Source of the DNA: Roseobacter denitrificans OCh 114
GTDB lineage: Bacteria; Pseudomonadota; Alphaproteobacteria; Rhodobacterales; Rhodobacteraceae
Direction of reading: 5' to 3'
Assembly: GCF_000014045.1 (NCBI RefSeq)
Contig: NC_008209.1
Location: 3,061,001 to 3,125,000, forward strand
Length of the DNA stretch: 64,000 bases
The stretch's first letter is position 1. Every line of letters starts with the position of its first letter. Shown in pieces: positions 29,496-38,693 of the stretch. The position numbers were made by a program, and so were the translations under genes. The notes under the pieces were generated by a model. It saw only the letters and a program-made list of their open reading frames with translations, was not told the origin of the DNA and did not search any database.

Positions 29496-29553
29496 ACCCG
29501 GACTATAATCCGGGCAGGGCTTTCATCCAATGATAATCGGAGCCTTCAGGTGA

Positions 29554-30144
29554 TCACTTTGTCGCGGGGGTCTTCACAGCACTTTGCCACTCCTCAAGCG
29601 CGGCATTGCCATCGGGCTGCAGCGCCAGGGTTTTCAGTCGCACATCCCCAGCCGTATCAGCCGAGCCGGGTGTCGTGGCGCGCAGGCTTTGCAACATGCC
29701 GATGTTTTCGACGACTTTTGGGGCGAGGGCCACGCTTTTGGCGATGGATTGCTGGAATTGCTGGCTTTTGACCTGATGACGCGCACCAAAGTAAAAGGAC
29801 ACGACCACCCCAAGCAACCACCACAAGGGTTCCGGCACCAATGCGATTCCCTGCATGCGCGCTGCAAACCAGATCGGATCAACCATGGCCGCCAGGAACA
29901 ACCCAAGCGTTCCAAGTGCCAGCGCAGGGCGCGGAATACGGTTCACCCCATCCATCAGACGGTTGAATGCAGAGTCATTAGCGCTTTCGAACTCGCGCCC
30001 ATGCTGGTTCAGGGCCTGAAGGCGCAACTCCTGCGCGCGCGCAGCACCCTCCTCCGCGTTGGCTCTGAAAACTTCAACGGTTTCCTTTACAACGTTACGA
30101 TCATTGCCAAAAACAATGTTCAACAACCCTCCGATCAAGCCCAT
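29554..30144 (-). CDS. Holin, GTA 3-TM type
   Basis: A 196-residue membrane protein of the GTA_holin_3TM type. At least two strong membrane segments are seen (about residues 72-92, PALALGTLGLFLAAMVDPIWF, and 103-120, PLWWLLGVVVSFYFGARH) after a charged, helical N-terminus (MGLIGGLLNIVFGNDRNVV). In gene transfer agent producers such as Rhodobacter capsulatus, a holin of this kind and an adjacent muramidase release particles by lysis. Here the gene is intact and overlaps the muramidase by 10 bases. The family could also have a housekeeping role in envelope maintenance. Confidence 0.8.
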   Translation of the reverse strand: MGLIGGLLNIVFGNDRNVVKETVEVFRANAEEGAARAQELRLQALNQHGREFESANDSAFNRLMDGVNRIPRPALALGTLGLFLAAMVDPIWFAARMQGIALVPEPLWWLLGVVVSFYFGARHQVKSQQFQQSIAKSVALAPKVVENIGMLQSLRATTPGSADTAGDVRLKTLALQPDGNAALEEWQSAVKTPATK

Positions 30145-30747
30145 GACGCAACCCTTTCTTGAAACTGCTCATCTGTGAGGTGATAGCGCGCCGAGATGAA
30201 TTCTTCCGCGCGCTTGATCCACCCCCCTTTGCCACCGGCGCGGGTTCTTGCGAACTTCCGGCTTGCCGCCCGACGGTCGCCAATTCGAAAATAGTAGTTC
30301 CGGCGCGCAATGCCGTAGGCATCCACCAGATGTTCAGGCGCATGCGAAAACGCGGCCTGCGTGGCACCGATGCTCTTGGGTCCCAGCGCGCCATCGACGA
30401 CCAGATCATGCCCCATATCGCGCAACAAGCGTTGCAGGATCTTGATCGCATTTGACCCGGCATTTACATACATGTCGAAAACGGTCGCATGCAACGGTTG
30501 CGGCAACATGGCGATCAACGGCTTTTGAAAATAGTGTTTTTCAAATATCTCAATCGCCTGGTCGGCGGTAAGCGCGCGCACGTCCGCCACGGTGACCGAC
30601 CCGTCCCGATCAAGGTCAAGGCCAAGCCTGCGCATCGTATGTATTGTGACGCCAAAGTTTGTTGCACCGCCGGGATCGTCGGGAATCATCAACGAACCCG
30701 CCCTCTCGCCGCACGATGTCTCTTGCGATCTCACGAACTGTCTGCAT
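30135..30747 (-). pseudogene. Holin-associated N-acetylmuramidase (glycosyl hydrolase 108 type), frameshifted
   Basis: Peptidoglycan hydrolase of the GH108 type, the endolysin partner of the adjacent holin. From the ATG at 30747 (site AAAGGTAG) the frame reads MQTVREIARDIVRREGGFVDD, with the catalytic glutamate in REGGF, then breaks. The continuation PDDPGGATNFGVTIHTMRRL lies in the next frame from about 30683. Removing one of the two A bases at 30684-30685 (plus strand) restores the family motif DDPDDPGGATNFG and an open frame of 204 codons. Read as it stands, translation stops at 30616 after 43 residues; restarting at the ATG at 30689 would lose the catalytic residue. True mutation, sequencing error, or programmed slippage are all possible. 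The rest, including the C-terminal peptidoglycan-binding part, is intact. Confidence 0.85.
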
Positions 30748-30754
30748 GTAACTA

Positions 30755-30783
30755 CCTTTGCCCCAGATTTCTCCGGGCAAAGG
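30755..30783 (-). promoter_or_regulatory. Hairpin covering the muramidase ribosome binding site
   Basis: CCTTTGCCC (30755-30763) and GGGCAAAGG (30775-30783) form a perfect nine-base stem with an 11-base loop. On the minus strand the 3' arm contains AAAGG, the likely ribosome site, ending eight bases before the ATG at 30747. No T-run follows on either strand, so it is more likely a translational or attenuation control than a terminator. Confidence 0.5.
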
Positions 30784-30794
30784 TTGGGTTTATT

Positions 30795-30812
30795 GGTTAA
30801 AATCGCTTAACC
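30795..30812. promoter_or_regulatory. TTAA palindrome upstream of the lysis cassette
   Basis: GGTTAAAATCGCTTAACC is a six-base inverted repeat (GGTTAA/TTAACC) around six bases. It resembles the CtrA site TTAA-N7-TTAA but with a spacer of six. It lies 48 bases before the muramidase ATG, between it and the ccmE stop. Confidence 0.35.
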
Positions 30813-30825
30813 ACAGCGTACGCAG

Positions 30826-31269
30826 TCAGCCCTCGGTGCCCTTGTAGACGCCTTGCTCCTTCAGCATATCGACCACTTCCGCAGGCATGTAGGTCTCGTC
30901 ATGTTTCGCAAGTATCTCAGATGCTTCGAAGACGCCGTTAATGTAACTTCCGGTCCCGACCATCCCTTGATTCTCTTCAAAGAGATCAGGCAGAACACCG
31001 GTGTAAGTCACCGGGACCACACCGTTGCCATCTGTCACGCTGAAGCGGATGGTCTCGCCCTGACCGCGCACGATGGACCCCTCTTCGACCAGGCCGCCGA
31101 TCCGGAACACTTCGGTGGGCGCAGGCGGTTCGGCCAGAATTTGCGTCGGCGCGCGAAAAAAGTTGATACCGTCACGCATCGCATACCCGATCAGCGCCGT
31201 CGACAGAACAAGCGCAACCGTTGCCAGCGCTATGACTTGAATGCGTCTTTGCTTCTTCAGGTTTTTCAT
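30826..31269 (-). CDS. ccmE: Haem chaperone CcmE
   Basis: A 147-residue periplasmic haem carrier of cytochrome c maturation, anchored by one N-terminal segment (about 11-29). The covalent haem-binding histidine is in KHDETYMP. The OB-fold strands VFRIGGLVEEGSIVRG and YTGVLPDLFEENQGMVG match the family. The ATG at 31269 follows GAGGCGGAC. It is preceded by argC (seven-base gap) and followed by the lysis genes rather than directly by ccmF. Confidence 0.95.
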   Translation of the reverse strand: MKNLKKQRRIQVIALATVALVLSTALIGYAMRDGINFFRAPTQILAEPPAPTEVFRIGGLVEEGSIVRGQGETIRFSVTDGNGVVPVTYTGVLPDLFEENQGMVGTGSYINGVFEASEILAKHDETYMPAEVVDMLKEQGVYKGTEG

Positions 31270-31276
31270 GTCCGCC

Positions 31277-32305
31277 TCACGGAAACAGCGGGGGCATCAT
31301 CAGCCCCTCGGTCTCCTTTATATTTAACATCAGGTTCGCGTTTTGCAACGCTTGCCCGCTTGAGCCCTTGGTCAGGTTGTCAAGTGCTGCCACGACGAGG
31401 GCACGTCCGGGCTGGCGATCTGCCACAACACCAATATGGCAGAAATTTGAACCCCTTACGTGCCGCGTACTTGGCGTTTCGCCAAAGGGCAATACGTCGA
31501 TAAATGGCTCATTCGCATAGGCTTGCGACAATGTGTCGTGGATCTGTGCGGCCTCGCCGCGCAGATATCCCGTGCCCAGAATACCCCTGTTGGCCGGAAT
31601 GAGATGGGGCGTGAACTGGATTTGCACTGGCCGCCCGGCCAGTTTTGAAAACTCCTGATCAAACTCGCCAAGATGCCGGTGCGTGCTGCCGGTCGCATAG
31701 GCATGGTAGCCTTCCGACAACTCCGCGTGCAGCAGGTTTTCCTTGAGGCTGCGCCCCGCCCCCGACACCGCACATTTCAAATCCAGAATGATATCATCCA
31801 AGTCGATGACACCGGCAGTGATCAACGGACGCAGCATGTATTGGCCGGTGGCTGCGTTACAGCCTGTGCCCGCAACCAACCGCGCGGTTTTTATGTCGTC
31901 ACGGTAAAATTCCGTCAGACCATAGACCGCCTCCGCCTGCTGTTTGAGCGCTGCGTGTTTGTTGCCATACCATTTCTCATAGGCATCCGGATCACGCAGC
32001 CGAAAATCCGCGCTGAGATCGACGACCTTCAGATCGGACGGGAGGGCGGCGATCACCTCCTGACTGGTTTTGTGCGGCAAGGCGCAAAAACACAGATCAA
32101 TATTTGCAAAGTCAATCTGATCAATTTGCAAAAGCGCTGGCAGGTCAAGATGGCGCAAGTGCGGGAACACCTGCGCGACCGATTGCCCGGCTTTGGAAAA
32201 AGCACCGAGCGCGGTGATTTTCAGCGCAGAGTGCCCGGCAATCAAGCGGATCAGTTCGGCCCCGGTATACCCAGAGGCCCCGAGAATAGCGATTGAATAA
32301 GTCAT
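31277..32305 (-). CDS. argC: N-acetyl-gamma-glutamyl-phosphate reductase
   Basis: A 342-residue NADPH enzyme for the third step of arginine synthesis. The nucleotide-binding N-terminus is [22 protein letters not shown], and the catalytic cysteine is in [20 protein letters not shown] and [13 protein letters not shown] are further family motifs. Length fits the type 1 enzyme. It lies upstream of ccmE on the minus strand with a seven-base gap and after murI with a 30-base gap. Confidence 0.96.
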   Translation of the reverse strand: MTYSIAILGASGYTGAELIRLIAGHSALKITALGAFSKAGQSVAQVFPHLRHLDLPALLQIDQIDFANIDLCFCALPHKTSQEVIAALPSDLKVVDLSADFRLRDPDAYEKWYGNKHAALKQQAEAVYGLTEFYRDDIKTARLVAGTGCNAATGQYMLRPLITAGVIDLDDIILDLKCAVSGAGRSLKENLLHAELSEGYHAYATGSTHRHLGEFDQEFSKLAGRPVQIQFTPHLIPANRGILGTGYLRGEAAQIHDTLSQAYANEPFIDVLPFGETPSTRHVRGSNFCHIGVVADRQPGRALVVAALDNLTKGSSGQALQNANLMLNIKETEGLMMPPLFP

Positions 32306-32335
32306 CTGTATTGTCCGTAAATATGCAGTGTCAGG

Positions 32336-33145
32336 TCAGGCGGCCGAGAACTCGATACGTCGTCGCAGGAACTGCGTCGCCCGGTCACTGACGCGTGCCG
32401 GATCGCCGGTGGTCAGGAACACCGGGCTGCCCGTCCCACGCATCCCCGGATGCCGCTCAAGATAATCGGCCAGACTGTCTGCCACCAGATTGGCCTGGCT
32501 GAAGACGCGCACATTTTCCCCCAACGCCTTTTGAAATATGTCCTGCATCAAAGGGTAATGCGTGCAGCCCAGAATAGCGGCGTCAGGTGTGGGCATTTTT
32601 CTTTGCAGCGCCTCGACATGGCTGCGCACCAGCGCCTCGGCCAGCATCATGTCGCCGTCTTCGATCGCATCCACAACGCCACCGCAGGCCTGCGCTTCGA
32701 CGTCCACACCAATGGCGCGAAAGGCGAGCTCGCGCTGAAACGCCCGGCTGGCCACAGTTGCCGGCGTTGCAAACAGCGCGACATGTTTGACACCGACCTC
32801 GCGGGGCGGCGAATTATCCCCCCACTGCCTTTCTGTCATGGCTTCAATCAAAGGCACAAAGACACCGAGGACACGCTTGTCCTCCGGCACCCAGGATTCC
32901 TGCATCCTGCGCAATGCGGCAGCCGAGGCCGTATTGCAGGCCAGAATCACCAGATTGCACCCCGCATCGAACAAACGCGCCACCGACTGACAGGTCAGAT
33001 CGTAAATATCATCCGCCGTGCGCACGCCGTAGGGTGCATGCGCGCTATCGGCCAGATAGGCAAAGGGCATATCCGGCAGCCGCGTCTGAACCGCATCAAG
33101 GACTGTTAAACCACCAAGCCCGCTATCAAAAATTCCAACCGACAT
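32336..33145 (-). CDS. murI: Glutamate racemase
   Basis: A 269-residue enzyme that makes D-glutamate for peptidoglycan. The two catalytic cysteines are in LACNTASA and LGCTHYPLM. The N-terminus [14 protein letters not shown] is typical. It lies between the acyltransferase and argC on the minus strand with short gaps (24 and 30 bases). Confidence 0.95.
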   Translation of the reverse strand: MSVGIFDSGLGGLTVLDAVQTRLPDMPFAYLADSAHAPYGVRTADDIYDLTCQSVARLFDAGCNLVILACNTASAAALRRMQESWVPEDKRVLGVFVPLIEAMTERQWGDNSPPREVGVKHVALFATPATVASRAFQRELAFRAIGVDVEAQACGGVVDAIEDGDMMLAEALVRSHVEALQRKMPTPDAAILGCTHYPLMQDIFQKALGENVRVFSQANLVADSLADYLERHPGMRGTGSPVFLTTGDPARVSDRATQFLRRRIEFSAA

Positions 33146-33169
33146 CTGCGTTGCGCCTTTTTGGGCACC

Positions 33170-34054
33170 TTATCCAACGCGGTGCCGATCTTCGAATTCA
33201 TACCCCAGATCAAAGCTCTTTGCAGGGTCCGGTGACAGCTCATACGTTGCTTTTCGCAGGAAATCCATCATCGCTTTGCTGTCTTTTGCCAAAGGGGCGA
33301 GGGTTTCGGGGCCAATCGGCTTGCCAATCGACATCCGCACAGGCGTGTCCACACGTTTTCCAAACTCATTGATCAACAGCCCCATGCGCAGCGTTACGTG
33401 CATGTGGCTGGCGATCTGGAACAAGCGACTGGTGTGTCCATCAAAGTAAATCGGCAGCACCGAGGCACCGGATTTAGCGATCATTCGGGCCGTAAACCCG
33501 CGCCAGCCGGGGTCCATGGGTTTCGAAAACGGCCGCGCGGCCGTGCTGACCGTGCCGCCCGGAAAGACGCCAATCGCCCCGCCTTGCGAAAGATAGTGCA
33601 ACGATTGCTTGCGGGTTGCGATGTTCAGCATGCGGGCTTCTTTGGTGTCATCAAAACTGATCGGCAACACAATGCGGTTGATATCTTCTGCCTTTCGAAA
33701 CAGGGAATTCGCCAGAATTCGGAAATCACCCCGCGTCTGTTCTAGGATGTGCCCCATCATCAGCCCGTCAAGAATGCCGTAAGGATGGTTGGCGATGACG
33801 ACGAGCGGCCCATCGCGCGGAATGTCATCCAGGCTGCCCGCGCTCAGATCCAGTGTGAGGCCGTACCGCGCGGCCATGACGCCAAAGAAATCCTTGCCCG
33901 CCGCGACTTCACTTTCGTATCCGCGCGCCCGTTTGATAAGGCCAAGACGCCCGGTGGAGTTTTCCATCAATCGGATCAGCGCACGGCCACTTTTGGTTTC
34001 TGCGCTGTGCGCGTAGCTGATGTCGCGCGTTATGTTGCGTCCCAACGCTCCCAT
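33170..34054 (-). CDS. Lysophospholipid acyltransferase family protein (hemolysin-like)
   Basis: A 294-residue PlsC-superfamily acyltransferase. The catalytic block is VIANHPYGILDGLMMG, the longer NHPxGxLDG form found in the 'putative hemolysin' branch; FPGGTVSTA and LPIYFDG follow as in the family. Members add acyl groups to lysophospholipids or ornithine lipids at the membrane; the substrate here is not known. The ATG at 34054 is used; the 72 bases upstream separate it from the ferredoxin oxidoreductase gene on the same strand. Confidence 0.8.
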   Translation of the reverse strand: MGALGRNITRDISYAHSAETKSGRALIRLMENSTGRLGLIKRARGYESEVAAGKDFFGVMAARYGLTLDLSAGSLDDIPRDGPLVVIANHPYGILDGLMMGHILEQTRGDFRILANSLFRKAEDINRIVLPISFDDTKEARMLNIATRKQSLHYLSQGGAIGVFPGGTVSTAARPFSKPMDPGWRGFTARMIAKSGASVLPIYFDGHTSRLFQIASHMHVTLRMGLLINEFGKRVDTPVRMSIGKPIGPETLAPLAKDSKAMMDFLRKATYELSPDPAKSFDLGYEFEDRHRVG

Positions 34055-34126
34055 TTAAATCTCCAACGTGACCGGGCATATATCGAACCCTAGTGTTGAC
34101 CCGTTTTCATGACAATGGGTTAACGC

Positions 34127-37100
34127 TCATTCGGCCGCATTGGCGACAACGGGTCCGCCCGCCCGGATCACCGACAAAAGCTCTTCGCGCCGTTTGGCGG
34201 CTTTTGCTTCATTTGCCGCCTTTACCGGACCGAACCCTTTGATCTGCGTGGGCAATTCCGCCAGCGCCGCAACCGCATCGCGCGTCGCATCTGTAACAAG
34301 GGGCAGCACTTCGGCCATATCTGCCTCATATTGTCTGATCAAGGCGCGCTCCATCCGACGTTCGGCAGTATAGCCGAAAGGATCAAACGGCGTTGCGCGC
34401 AGAAACTTCAGACGCGCCAGCAGCCGCAGTGGCCGTTCGAGCCATGGCCCGAACTCCCGTTTTTGCGGCCGCCCGTCCGGCCCGTTCCGCGACAGCATGG
34501 GCGGAGCAAGATTAAAGCTGAGTTTGAAATCTCCTTCAAACTCCGCCATTGCTTTTTCGCGGCTGGAGATCAACAACCGTGCAACTTCGTATTCATCCTT
34601 GTAAGACAATACCTTATGATACCCTCGTAAGGTAGCATCCTTGACCTTGTCGTCATCAATCCTGTCGAGCAGTTTTTGATAGCGCCGCGCCAGACGCCCG
34701 CTTTGATAGGCCTTGAGGTGTGCGGCCCGGACCGCGATTTTCTCCGCCTGTGTCTTGGGCAAAGTCACAACGTTGGAGGTTGTCAGGGCGCGCGCCTGAG
34801 CATCGTGCAAAACGGCCCACCGCCCTATATCAAACGCACGCAGGTTTTTGTCGACCGCGGCACCATTCAGTTCAATCGCCTGTCGCAACGCCGCCGCGCT
34901 CAGCGGGACATGCCCTTTTTGCCAGGCAGCCCCCAGCAGCATCATGTTCGAAAAGATCGAATCTCCCAACACGACGCGCGCGAGTTCCGATGCATCAAAG
35001 AGGTCGAGCCGCGACTGCAGGCGTGCTTCAAGGGCCAACGTCAACCGCTCACTGGGCAGTCGGAATTCGGTATCGCGGGTAAAATCACCTGTGATGATCT
35101 CATGGCTGTTCACCACGGCCCCGGTTTTACCAGCAGCGGTCAGCCCGAGGGTTTTTGCACCCGCCGACACCATCAGATCGCCGCCGATCAGTGCATGCGC
35201 TTCACCGGTGGAGACACGGATCGCTTTGATGTCACTTGGCTTCCTTGCAAGTCGGCAGTGGATATGAACCGCGCCGCCCTTTTGGGCGAGGCCTGCCATT
35301 TCCATGACACCGGCCCCTTTGCCGTCGATGAATGCCGCCTGTGCGAGGATCGCACCGATCGTGACGACCCCGGTGCCACCAACCCCGGTGATCACGATAT
35401 TCCAGGTGTTTTCAATCTGCGGCAGGTCCGGTGGCGGCAGATCCGGCAGTTCGAACTGTGCTGTCGGTTCCTTGCGGATGCGCGCCCCTTCAAGGGTCAC
35501 AAAGGAAGGGCAAAACCCCTTGATGCAGCTGAAATCCTTGTTGCAGGAGGATTGATCAATGGCGCGCTTGCGCCCCAGTTCGGTTTCCTTGGGGACGATC
35601 GAGACGCAATTCGATTGGATCCCGCAATCGCCACAGCCCTCGCACACATCCGTGTTGATGAACAGGCGCTTGTCAGGGTCCGGAAACAGCCCGCGTTTAC
35701 GGCGTCGCCGTTTTTCCGCCGCGCAGGTCTGAATATAGACGATGACCGACACGCCGGAAATCTTTGCAAACTTTTCCTGTACAGTTTGCAAATCTGCGCG
35801 CTCATGCAATTCGACGCCGTTAAACGCCTTGAAATCAACGTCTTCCTTGTCATCATAGACCACCGCAAGCGCCTCAACGCCCATCGCGCGCACCTCTTGC
35901 ACGATCCGGGAGGCGGTCAGACCCCCATCATTGCCCTGCCCCCCCGTCATCGCGACAGCATCATTATAGAGGATCTTGTAGGTGATATTCGTACCGGCAC
36001 TGACGGCGGCACGGATCGCCTGAATGCCGGAGTGGTTGTAGGTCCCATCCCCGATGTTCTGAAAGACATGGGTGCGGGTGGAAAACGGCGCCTCACCGAT
36101 CCAATTGGCCCCCTCGCCGCCCATATGCGTAAAACCCAGCGTTTCACGGTCCATCCACTGCGCCATGAAATGGCAGCCGATCCCGGCATAGGCGCGTGAC
36201 CCCTCGGGCACTTTGGTGGATGAATTATGCGGGCATCCGGAACAGAAATAGGGCAAACGCGCCGCGATATCTTCGGCATTATCCGCCCGCTGCGCATCCT
36301 CCAACAGGGCCAGTCCCGCCACGATCCCATCGGTGTTGCGCCCCTCATCCAGCAGCAAGCCACCCAGTTTCAGCGCGATCTCAACGGGATCAAGCGCCCA
36401 TTTGGCCGAAAAGAACGGTGCGCCATCGCGGGTTCCCCCGACCACCCGCCGCCCCGCGCGGTCGTCAAACAGCGCTTCCTTGATCTGCACCTCGATCAGT
36501 TTGCGTTTTTCTTCAACAACGACAATCAGATCAAGCCCGTCTGCCCAAGCCTCGAACCCCTTGATGTCCAAAGGCCACGTTTGAGCGACCTTATAGGTCG
36601 TCACCCCGATTCTCTCGGCTTCCGCGGCGTCGATGTTCAGCAGGCTCAGCGCGTGCTCAAGGTCCAGCCAGTTCTTGCCCGCGGCCGCGAAGCCGATTCT
36701 CGCCCCCGGCTTGCCCCAAACCCGTTTGTCCATCTTGTTGGCATGCGCGAAAGCTTCGGCAGCAAAACGCTTGTAGTCGATCAGGCGGGCCTCCTGTTCG
36801 ATGCGTTCGTCCACAAGGCGGATGTTCAAGCCGCCATCCGGCATCTCAAACGCAGGGGTGACGAAATCATACCGCGCCATCTCCGCGTCAACGACGCTGG
36901 TGACCTCGACCGTGTCTTTCATGGTTTTCACACCGACCCAAAGGCCGGCAAACCGGCTGAGCGCAAAGCCATAAAGCCCGTAGTCCAGAATTTCCTGCAC
37001 CCCCGCCGGGCTGACAATCGGCATATAGGCATCGACCAGCGCCATCTCTGACTGGTGCAGCACGGTCGAGCTTTCGCCGGTATGATCATCCCCCATGGCC

Positions 37101-37525
37101 ATCAGCACACCGCCGAATTTCGACGTCCCGGCCATATTCGCGTGACGCATCACATCGCCCGAACGATCTACCCCCGGACCCTTGCCGTACCACAGCCCGA
37201 AAACGCCATCATACCTGCCCTCACCGCGCAATTCCGCCTGTTGGCTGCCCCAAAGGGCGGTCGCGGCGAGGTCTTCGTTCAGGCCGGGCTGAAAGGTGAT
37301 GTTGTGCGCATCAAGGGCTTGCGCCGCGCGCTGCATCTGCATGTCCACAGCCCCCAAGGGCGAGCCGCGATACCCCGTCACAAGCCCTGCGGTGTTGAGC
37401 CCCTGCGCCCTGTCGCGCGCGCTCTGCATCAGCATCAAACGCACAAGCGCCTGCGTGCCATTCAGCAGAATGGGTGATTTTTCCAGATCATAGCGGTCGT
37501 TGAGCGATATTTTCTCGGAGCTCAT
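34127..37525 (-). CDS. Indolepyruvate ferredoxin oxidoreductase, fused subunits
   Basis: A 1,132-residue fused enzyme that decarboxylates 2-oxo acids such as indolepyruvate to acyl-CoA, passing electrons to ferredoxin. In order it has a pyrimidine-binding N-terminal domain (YRGSPLGAVDMQM), a thiamine diphosphate domain (CSGCPHNSSTKVPEGS, GDGTYNHSGIQAIRAAV), a cysteine-rich segment (VCEGCGDCGIQSNC, CNKDFSCIKGFCPSF) and the gamma domain (VITGVGGTGVVTIGAIL). The start is the ATG at 37525 behind GAGGAGG; an ATG 15 bases upstream is less good. It is divergent from a LysR gene, a likely regulator. Confidence 0.92.
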   Translation of the reverse strand: MSSEKISLNDRYDLEKSPILLNGTQALVRLMLMQSARDRAQGLNTAGLVTGYRGSPLGAVDMQMQRAAQALDAHNITFQPGLNEDLAATALWGSQQAELRGEGRYDGVFGLWYGKGPGVDRSGDVMRHANMAGTSKFGGVLMAMGDDHTGESSTVLHQSEMALVDAYMPIVSPAGVQEILDYGLYGFALSRFAGLWVGVKTMKDTVEVTSVVDAEMARYDFVTPAFEMPDGGLNIRLVDERIEQEARLIDYKRFAAEAFAHANKMDKRVWGKPGARIGFAAAGKNWLDLEHALSLLNIDAAEAERIGVTTYKVAQTWPLDIKGFEAWADGLDLIVVVEEKRKLIEVQIKEALFDDRAGRRVVGGTRDGAPFFSAKWALDPVEIALKLGGLLLDEGRNTDGIVAGLALLEDAQRADNAEDIAARLPYFCSGCPHNSSTKVPEGSRAYAGIGCHFMAQWMDRETLGFTHMGGEGANWIGEAPFSTRTHVFQNIGDGTYNHSGIQAIRAAVSAGTNITYKILYNDAVAMTGGQGNDGGLTASRIVQEVRAMGVEALAVVYDDKEDVDFKAFNGVELHERADLQTVQEKFAKISGVSVIVYIQTCAAEKRRRRKRGLFPDPDKRLFINTDVCEGCGDCGIQSNCVSIVPKETELGRKRAIDQSSCNKDFSCIKGFCPSFVTLEGARIRKEPTAQFELPDLPPPDLPQIENTWNIVITGVGGTGVVTIGAILAQAAFIDGKGAGVMEMAGLAQKGGAVHIHCRLARKPSDIKAIRVSTGEAHALIGGDLMVSAGAKTLGLTAAGKTGAVVNSHEIITGDFTRDTEFRLPSERLTLALEARLQSRLDLFDASELARVVLGDSIFSNMMLLGAAWQKGHVPLSAAALRQAIELNGAAVDKNLRAFDIGRWAVLHDAQARALTTSNVVTLPKTQAEKIAVRAAHLKAYQSGRLARRYQKLLDRIDDDKVKDATLRGYHKVLSYKDEYEVARLLISSREKAMAEFEGDFKLSFNLAPPMLSRNGPDGRPQKREFGPWLERPLRLLARLKFLRATPFDPFGYTAERRMERALIRQYEADMAEVLPLVTDATRDAVAALAELPTQIKGFGPVKAANEAKAAKRREELLSVIRAGGPVVANAAE

Positions 37526-37693
37526 CTGATACCTCCTCATCGGGCGAGTAAGATCGCCCCGTCAGGTCAATAATAGGTCACACATGCTGACACGCCTAGG
37601 AAAATTTGTGCGAATTCACGCTTTCCCGCTCCGCGCCCCTGTCTTTCGTATCGAGATAGCGCTACCACACTGATGCGGACGGAGAGGGTGGAT

Positions 37694-38599
37694 ATGGACT
37701 GGGACAAGTTGAGAATATTTCATGCCGTTGCGGATGCGGGATCGCTTACGCATGCGGGTGACAAGTTGAACCTGTCCCAATCCGCTGTCAGCCGTCAGAT
37801 TCGCGGGCTTGAGGAATCGCTGAACGCGACCCTGTTTCACCGCCATGCGCGCGGGTTGATTCTGACCGAACAGGGCGAATTGTTGTTCGATGCAACCGCC
37901 GCCATGACCCGGCGTCTTGATACGGCCTTTGCCCGCATTCGCGACAGCGAAGAAGAAGTTTTCGGCGAGTTGCGCGTGACGACAACAACCGGGTTTGGCA
38001 CCTTGTGGCTGTCGCCGCGCCTGCCAAAGCTTTATGAACGATACCCCGACCTCAAGGTGGATTTGATGCTCGAAGAGCGCGTTCTGGATCTGCCGATGCG
38101 CGAGGCCGATGTGGCAATCCGCATGAAGGAGCCCAGCCAGGCCGATCTGATCCGCAAGAAACTGATGATGGTGCGCATGTGCCTTTACGCCACGCCTGAT
38201 TATCTGGCGGACCACGCCGCGCCGAGGACCCTCGAAGAGATCAAGGACCATCGCCTGATCTGCCAGAACACCGATAGTGATCAGGTTGGCGCAGGCCGCA
38301 GCCTGGTGCAGCACCTGATGACACAAAACATCCGCTCGATGCTGACGGTAAACAATTACTATGGCGTCTTGCAGGGCGTCTTGCAGAATCTGGGCATCGG
38401 GGTCTTGCCCGATTACGTCACTGAGGACTTCCCCGATCTGGTGCAGGTGCTGCCGGATCTCACCTCAGCGGATGTACCTGTGTTCCTGGCCTACCCCGAA
38501 GAACTGCGCCAGTCGCAACGCGTTTCGGCCTTCAAGGACTTCGTTCAGGATGAAATCATCAGCTATCGCAAACGGTTACGGGCAAATTCCGATAGCTGA
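37694..38599 (+). CDS. LysR family transcriptional regulator
   Basis: A 301-residue regulator with an N-terminal helix-turn-helix (DKLRIFHAVADAGSLTHAG, LSQSAVSRQIRGLEESL) and a C-terminal periplasmic-binding-like effector domain. The ATG at 37694 follows GGAGAGGGTGG and gives the normal LysR beginning MDWDKLRIF. It is divergent from the indolepyruvate ferredoxin oxidoreductase gene, with about 168 bases between the starts, which is the classic arrangement for local control. The effector is unknown. Confidence 0.9.
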   Translation: MDWDKLRIFHAVADAGSLTHAGDKLNLSQSAVSRQIRGLEESLNATLFHRHARGLILTEQGELLFDATAAMTRRLDTAFARIRDSEEEVFGELRVTTTTGFGTLWLSPRLPKLYERYPDLKVDLMLEERVLDLPMREADVAIRMKEPSQADLIRKKLMMVRMCLYATPDYLADHAAPRTLEEIKDHRLICQNTDSDQVGAGRSLVQHLMTQNIRSMLTVNNYYGVLQGVLQNLGIGVLPDYVTEDFPDLVQVLPDLTSADVPVFLAYPEELRQSQRVSAFKDFVQDEIISYRKRLRANSDS

Positions 38600-38647
38600 C
38601 GGCGCGAGACATGCACGAAATGCATAGCGGACATGTCTTCATTTGTA

Positions 38648-38678
38648 GGCAAACTGCCTTGATTGAAGGCAGGTTGCC
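38648..38678 (+). repeat. Stem-loop after the LysR gene
   Basis: GGCAA-A-CTGCCTT (38648-38660), loop GATTG, AAGGCAG-G-TTGCC (38666-38678): twelve base pairs with one mismatch. It may end the LysR transcript, though no T-run follows; the predicted -35 of the downstream small RNA overlaps its loop. Confidence 0.45.
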
Positions 38679-38693
38679 CATTAATTCACGTTT

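Noticed and set aside
30135-30734. Muramidase read from the GTG at 30734 as an intact gene
   Set aside because: The first residues (RSQETSCGERAGSL) are the out-of-frame reading of the true N-terminus, which carries the catalytic glutamate in the other frame.
29554-30747. Prophage remnant
   Set aside because: Only a holin and a muramidase are present, with no integrase, capsid or terminase genes, and they share the base composition of the neighbourhood; a GTA-type lysis cassette explains them better.
34676-36199. A 507-codon open frame on the plus strand
   Set aside because: It is antisense to the indolepyruvate ferredoxin oxidoreductase, whose motifs are clear.
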